DNA of 64,000 nt from Zasmidium citrigriseum (taxonomy: Eukaryota; Ascomycota; Dothideomycetes; Mycosphaerellales; Mycosphaerellaceae), in assembly GCA_002786025.1 (NCBI GenBank), contig NHNW01000008.1, forward strand, positions 310,001-374,000. Direction: 5' to 3'. The notes under the pieces were generated by a model. It was not told the origin of the DNA. It saw only the letters and a list, made by a program, of their open reading frames with translations, and made no database searches. The translations under genes and the position numbers were made by a program. This document shows, piece by piece, positions 62,662 to 64,000 of the stretch. The first letter of the stretch is position 1. Each line of letters starts with the position of its first letter.

Positions 62662-63273
62662 TCTGATTGTACAAACAACAAAAGCGTGGCGTATGGTGTC
62701 TGTTGCGTGCCTTCTCTTCAAATCGACAGGGATCAGACCTCTAGTGGTCGATTGAGCGCCTACAACTGCATGCCACGGCCGGCTCCGAGGATCAGACACG
62801 GCCAGTTTTAACATGTACGAAGTTCAGATGAATGAGTGGACATGGCTTCGAATGAGCTTGGGCTTTCAGCATGGTGTTGGTGGCATGTGCTTTGGGTTGA
62901 TACTCCATATCCGAAATGTAAGAACAGTAGCGTACATGAATGCCTCCTGACTGATTCCACTCTCCTTTTCCCTTTTAGGCGCATTGCCATGTCGGGTCAT
63001 TCTTTGTGTATCGCAAAGTCGACATAGTCTGCAGCAATTGCGGCTCCTGATGACCACTTCAGCTCTCATGGATGTTTTTGGCGAAGCAGCGCCTGCTGCT
63101 ATCCTCTGCGGACCATATCCCCAGCGCACCTGTATCATCTTAAGGTCTTGGTGTTGGTGCTTCGCTCCTTTCTGTCAGCTTGGTGCGCACCCTGTCTCCT
63201 CCACCTCAGTCTCCACAGCCCTTAGATGGACACAGCGCCGGTCACAGCACGGCAGTGTCCCTCGATTGCTGAC
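62662..63273. other. Intergenic, no convincing gene
   Basis: About 610 bp. Both neighbouring genes end towards this stretch. No gene or RNA seen. Confidence 0.5.
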
Positions 63274-63843
63274 TCAGTATTCCAAGATGAATTGATACAG
63301 CTGGTCCATAATAGACGGAAACACCGTCCGACTCTCGAAATCCAAAGCCTCGCTCTTTTCCCCTTCGTCATACTGACACACCTGGAACTCGCAAACGCAG
63401 GCCAACCATTCGACGACCGGGTAGTAGATTCCTGCGGGGCTGGTGTCTTTCCAGCAGCCTCGTGGATCTAGGAGCTCCAATTTGGTCTTGCCCGGGCGCC
63501 CCCACTCCTGGTACGACATGCTCAGGCGCTGGATGTGGTCGATGTCGGTCTTTTTGATGTGGGAGGTGTACTGGCGAAGCATGGGACGCAGTGACTCAGC
63601 AGCGTAGTCGCGGGCGATGTGGAACTTGGTGGTGCGCCAGTAGGAGCGGTAGGCGGCCTTGTAGAGCTGACCCGCCTCCTTGTAGATCTGGCGGCAGGAG
63701 AGGATCAGGCCCTTGGAAGGCGGCGCCGCCTCGCGAAGCTCGACCTCCTCGTTCTCGTCGGACTCGGGGGCGAATACCATCTCGTAGATGGTGTTGCGCA
63801 TCTCGGCGGGGAGTTTGTCGAGGAAGAAGCACGCGTCAGACAT
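63274..63843 (-). CDS. F-box/2EXR-like protein
   Basis: A single exon of 189 residues starting MSDACFFLDKLPAEMRNTIY, the opening signature of a large fungal family (2EXR/F-box-like). ILSCRQIYKEA matches its second conserved block. The remaining part is helical and shows LLDPRGCWK near the middle. No catalytic motif is present. These proteins are strongly expanded in Dothideomycetes and most have no known function. The region from 63844 to the window end is the promoter. Confidence 0.75.
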   Translation of the reverse strand: MSDACFFLDKLPAEMRNTIYEMVFAPESDENEEVELREAAPPSKGLILSCRQIYKEAGQLYKAAYRSYWRTTKFHIARDYAAESLRPMLRQYTSHIKKTDIDHIQRLSMSYQEWGRPGKTKLELLDPRGCWKDTSPAGIYYPVVEWLACVCEFQVCQYDEGEKSEALDFESRTVFPSIMDQLYQFILEY

Positions 63844-64000
63844 CCTGGTATGTGTTAGCTGGTTTTGAGAAGGACGATCGAGGCTATAGGATTACCTGGT
63901 GGAGATTGTGGTAGGCGGTTACGGTGGTTGGAGGAGTTCGTGGATGAAGATGGGGAGGATGATGGTGGCGGGCGGACAGTGTGTCTCGAGTTATAAGTTC

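Noticed and set aside
1..64000. Transposons, CRISPR arrays, core PKS/NRPS/terpene synthases
   Set aside because: No transposase, reverse transcriptase, spaced repeat array or synthase domain was seen in any frame.

Overview
This window reads as nuclear DNA of a filamentous ascomycete (Pezizomycotina). Most introns are 45-66 nt, with GT(A/G)AG donors, CTAAC/CTGAC branch sites and CAG/TAG acceptors. Genes lie on both strands without operons, and the families are typically fungal: RTA1, Zn2Cys6, tyrosinase, DUF6604, SPX/VTC, Cox18, Alg11 and an intron-bearing tRNA-Phe. The set of F-box/2EXR and small uncharacterised proteins suggests Dothideomycetes, but that is inference. Gene models were spliced by eye from reading frame, splice signals and remembered family consensus; no search was run. 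Every multi-exon model quoted closes on a whole number of codons.

Left part (1-12.2 kb), accessory and secreted functions: the 3' end of a SET-domain protein, a single-span membrane protein, an NTF2-like protein, a five-exon SnoaL-like protein placed head to head with an FAD monooxygenase, a secreted GH92 mannosidase with a 25-nt microexon, a small unknown protein and an NmrA-like NAD(P)-binding protein. The NTF2-like/SnoaL/monooxygenase group could be a small tailoring cassette without a core synthase.

Middle (13.7-38 kb): a secreted SIMPL-domain protein, an F-box protein, a transcription-factor-like protein with no visible zinc cluster, a canonical Zn2Cys6 factor convergent with it, an RTA1-like membrane protein, a sugar-type MFS transporter, a ToxD-like MDR reductase and a secreted acid sphingomyelinase. 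A tRNA-Phe gene with a 44-nt intron follows; a decayed inverted copy of its anticodon arm and intron lies in the sphingomyelinase promoter. Then come a tyrosinase with a KR-EAEAEP processing-like site and a DUF6604 protein with a decayed tandem fragment directly downstream.

Right part (38-64 kb), mostly housekeeping: two small Cys-containing proteins, Cox18 (mitochondrial insertase) divergent from Alg11 (ER N-glycan mannosyltransferase), an R3H-SUZ RNA-binding protein, a zinc-knuckle protein with an RS-rich tail, an SPX/VTC-like membrane protein, a 3.7 kb stretch with no convincing gene, a long coiled-coil protein, an F-box protein, an unknown membrane-hairpin protein, phosphoethanolamine cytidylyltransferase divergent from Get1, and a 2EXR/F-box-like protein. 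I see no transposon, insertion sequence, CRISPR array or core secondary-metabolite synthase.
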